Of a stretch of 7,361 nt of DNA, positions 5,980 to 7,361 are shown piece by piece. This DNA comes from an uncultured Burkholderiaceae bacterium (GTDB taxonomy: Bacteria > Pseudomonadota > Gammaproteobacteria > Burkholderiales > Burkholderiaceae), in NCBI GenBank assembly GCA_937862845.1, contig CALMCK010000129.1:1-7361 (forward strand). Reading direction: 5' to 3'. The first letter of the stretch is position 1. Every line of letters starts with the position of its first letter. Position numbers and translations under genes: made by a program. Under the pieces are notes generated by a model. That model made no database searches, was not told the origin of the DNA, and saw only the letters and a list, made by a program, of their open reading frames with translations.

Positions 5980-6900
5980 ATGGATCTAATTACATTCCCT
6001 CTCATTATTATCGTACTGTCCGTATTGTTTGTACTGCAAGCCGTTAAAGTCGTTCCACAACAAAATGCATGGGTGCTTGAGCGTTTCGGCAAATATCAGA
6101 AAACATTACTCCCAGGCCTGAACATCATCATTCCATTCATGGATCGTGTCGCCTACAAGCATTCACTTAAAGAAGTTGCGATGGACGTGCCCAGCCAAGT
6201 CTGCATTACCAAAGACAACACGCAATTGCAAGTAGATGGCGTGCTGTACTTCCAAGTCACCGACCCCATGCGCGCCTCATACGGCTCATCCAACTTTATC
6301 TTTGCCATCACCCAGCTCGCACAAACCAGCCTGCGCAGCGTGATTGGCCGCCTTGAATTGGATAAAACGTTCGAAGAACGTGACATCATCAACGCACATG
6401 TGGTCTCCGTGCTTGACGAAGCCGCGACCAACTGGGGCGTTAAAGTGCTGCGTTATGAAATTAAAGACTTGGTGCCACCAGCAGCCATTCTGCACTCAAT
6501 GCAAGCTCAAATCACCGCCGAGCGTGAAAAACGTGCCCTCATCGCCGCATCTGAAGGCCGCAAACAAGAGCAAATCAATATCGCCACCGGTGAGCGCGAA
6601 GCCTTCATCCAACGCTCTGAAGGCGAAAAACAGGCCGCCATCAATAAAGCCCAAGGTGAAGCAGCTGCTATTCTTGCCGTCGCCGAAGCGAATGCCAGCG
6701 CACTGCGCCAAATCGGTGCCGCCACTCAGTCAGAAGGCGGCGTGTCGGCAATGAACTTAAAAGTCGCCGAGCAGTATGTCGAAGCTTTCCAAAACATGGC
6801 CAGCAAAAACAACACCCTCATCGTTCCTGCCAACATGGGTGATATTTCCACACTCATCAGCAGCGCGCTCAAAATCGTGGATGGCCAGAAAGCAAAATAA
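5980..6900 (+). CDS. qmcA: SPFH/stomatin-like membrane protein (QmcA type)
   Basis: Stomatin/prohibitin-homologue protein of 306 residues (E. coli QmcA is 305) that forms large membrane-associated assemblies and is linked to membrane microdomains and to protease regulation. The start at 5980 follows GGAG (5970-5973); an in-frame ATG at 5917 lies inside the upstream gene and is rejected. Seen: N-terminal membrane helix at about 3-22, SPFH core at about 23-175 with VPQQNAWVLERFGKY, LLPGLNIIIPF and TKDNTQLQVDGVLYFQV, then RYEIKDLVPP at 158-167 and MQAQITAEREKRA at 174-186, which closely match E. coli. An alpha-helical coiled-coil segment rich in Ala/Glu/Gln/Lys runs from about 175 to 245, with glycines at 193, 204, 215 and 226 (11-residue period), and a hydrophobic C-terminal tail follows (about 280-300). 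The operon with NfeD is the classic arrangement. Confidence 0.96.
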   Translation: MDLITFPLIIIVLSVLFVLQAVKVVPQQNAWVLERFGKYQKTLLPGLNIIIPFMDRVAYKHSLKEVAMDVPSQVCITKDNTQLQVDGVLYFQVTDPMRASYGSSNFIFAITQLAQTSLRSVIGRLELDKTFEERDIINAHVVSVLDEAATNWGVKVLRYEIKDLVPPAAILHSMQAQITAEREKRALIAASEGRKQEQINIATGEREAFIQRSEGEKQAAINKAQGEAAAILAVAEANASALRQIGAATQSEGGVSAMNLKVAEQYVEAFQNMASKNNTLIVPANMGDISTLISSALKIVDGQKAK

Positions 6901-6925
6901 ATTTTCGTTCATTGCCGACATCCTC

Positions 6926-6956
6926 ATCGCAGCCATTCACTGACTGCGATATTTTT
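6926..6956 (+). terminator. Probable intrinsic terminator after qmcA
   Basis: ATCGCAG (6926-6932) and CTGCGAT (6944-6950) form a perfect 7-bp stem around an 11-nt loop, followed by ATTTTT. It begins 26 bp after the qmcA stop. The loop is large and the T-tract short, so strength is uncertain. Confidence 0.6.
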
Positions 6957-6978
6957 ATGCTCCTCTCGAAAACCCGAC

Positions 6979-7344
6979 ATGCCCACTTTAACTTTAGAGC
7001 ACACCTCAAACATCCGCTTTGACACACACGACACATTGCGTGCGTTAAACCACACATTGCTTGCATCAGGCCAATTCAATGAGCTCGACATCAAAAGCCG
7101 CGCTGTGTGCATGACCGACGTCGTGATTGGCACAGAGGCCGATGAGCGCGGCTTTGTCATCATCAAACTCGGCCTGCTCTCTGGACGCAGCGTCGCAGTG
7201 CGCGATGGCATTGCCGATGCGCTGCTGGCGCAAATCCAGCAACTCATTCCTGCACCGACGGGCTTGACGGTCCAATACTGCATTGATTTGGTCGAACACG
7301 AACGTGAACGCTACCGCAAAGCCTTCGTTGCCAATACCATTTGA
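6979..7344 (+). CDS. 5-carboxymethyl-2-hydroxymuconate delta-isomerase family protein (tautomerase superfamily)
   Basis: Small protein of 121 residues, similar in length to E. coli HpcD/HpaF, the trimeric isomerase of the homoprotocatechuate pathway. After removal of Met the chain would begin with proline, the catalytic base in the tautomerase superfamily. The pattern MP....E.S.NI at the N terminus, LLASGQF at 27-33, IKSR at 38-41, FVIIKLGLLSGRS at 59-71 and a long C-terminal helix all resemble HpcD (P..xxECSDNI, TLAATGIF, IRSR, AFVHMTLKI.AGRS). No other homoprotocatechuate gene lies in the window, so its true substrate is uncertain; stand-alone members are common and often only annotated by family. 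The start codon lacks a clear Shine-Dalgarno (upstream bases CGAAAACCCGAC), so expression may be low or leader-dependent. It follows qmcA by 78 bp with a probable terminator between. Confidence 0.82.
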   Translation: MPTLTLEHTSNIRFDTHDTLRALNHTLLASGQFNELDIKSRAVCMTDVVIGTEADERGFVIIKLGLLSGRSVAVRDGIADALLAQIQQLIPAPTGLTVQYCIDLVEHERERYRKAFVANTI

Positions 7345-7361
7345 CGGCCTTCCGGTTTTTG

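Noticed and set aside
6344..6754. Rightward 136-codon open frame
   Set aside because: A +1-type shadow of the QmcA-like gene over its Ala/Glu/Lys-rich coiled coil.
7344..7361. Possible terminator hairpin after the isomerase gene (CGG and CCG followed by T-run)
   Set aside because: Only a 3-bp stem is visible before the window ends, too little to call.

Overview
The window looks like chromosomal DNA of a Gram-negative proteobacterium, most likely a betaproteobacterium (Burkholderiales-like). The reasons are a tripartite RND efflux pump, a MurJ lipid II flippase whose key residues match E. coli position for position, and murJ placed divergently beside rpsT, an arrangement I associate with betaproteobacteria. 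Base composition is moderate (roughly half G+C by eye). I see no mobile elements, tRNA or rRNA genes, CRISPR arrays or phage genes. The genus cannot be fixed from the sequence alone.

Layout. Positions 1-3226 and 3224-4783 are all transcribed leftward. murJ (4783-3224) is followed, after about 160 bp, by a periplasmic adaptor (MFP) gene (3062-1851) and, 14 bp further on, by an RND inner-membrane pump gene. The pump gene starts at 1836 and runs off the left edge of the window with 612 codons present. The adaptor and pump are clearly one transcription unit; no outer-membrane channel gene is visible. A 344-bp divergent intergenic region (4784-5127) holds two candidate tandem promoters for rpsT and a perfect 20-bp palindrome in the presumed rpsT leader.

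Rightward, rpsT (5128-5394, ribosomal protein S20) ends in a strong intrinsic terminator with a 12-bp stem. A perfect TATAAT box then precedes a two-gene membrane operon: a short NfeD-family protein (5544-5960) and a stomatin/SPFH protein of the QmcA type (5980-6900). After a probable terminator comes a small tautomerase-like gene of the 5-carboxymethyl-2-hydroxymuconate isomerase family (6979-7344), standing apart from any visible aromatic catabolic genes.

Taken together, this is mostly housekeeping and envelope biology: peptidoglycan precursor flipping, translation, efflux, and a membrane-microdomain (SPFH/NfeD) pair. I found no convincing undescribed system. The points most worth checking are the palindrome and tandem promoters upstream of rpsT, the inverted repeat abutting the -10 box of the nfeD-qmcA operon, the regular 11-residue repeat in the QmcA-like protein, and the orphan isomerase.
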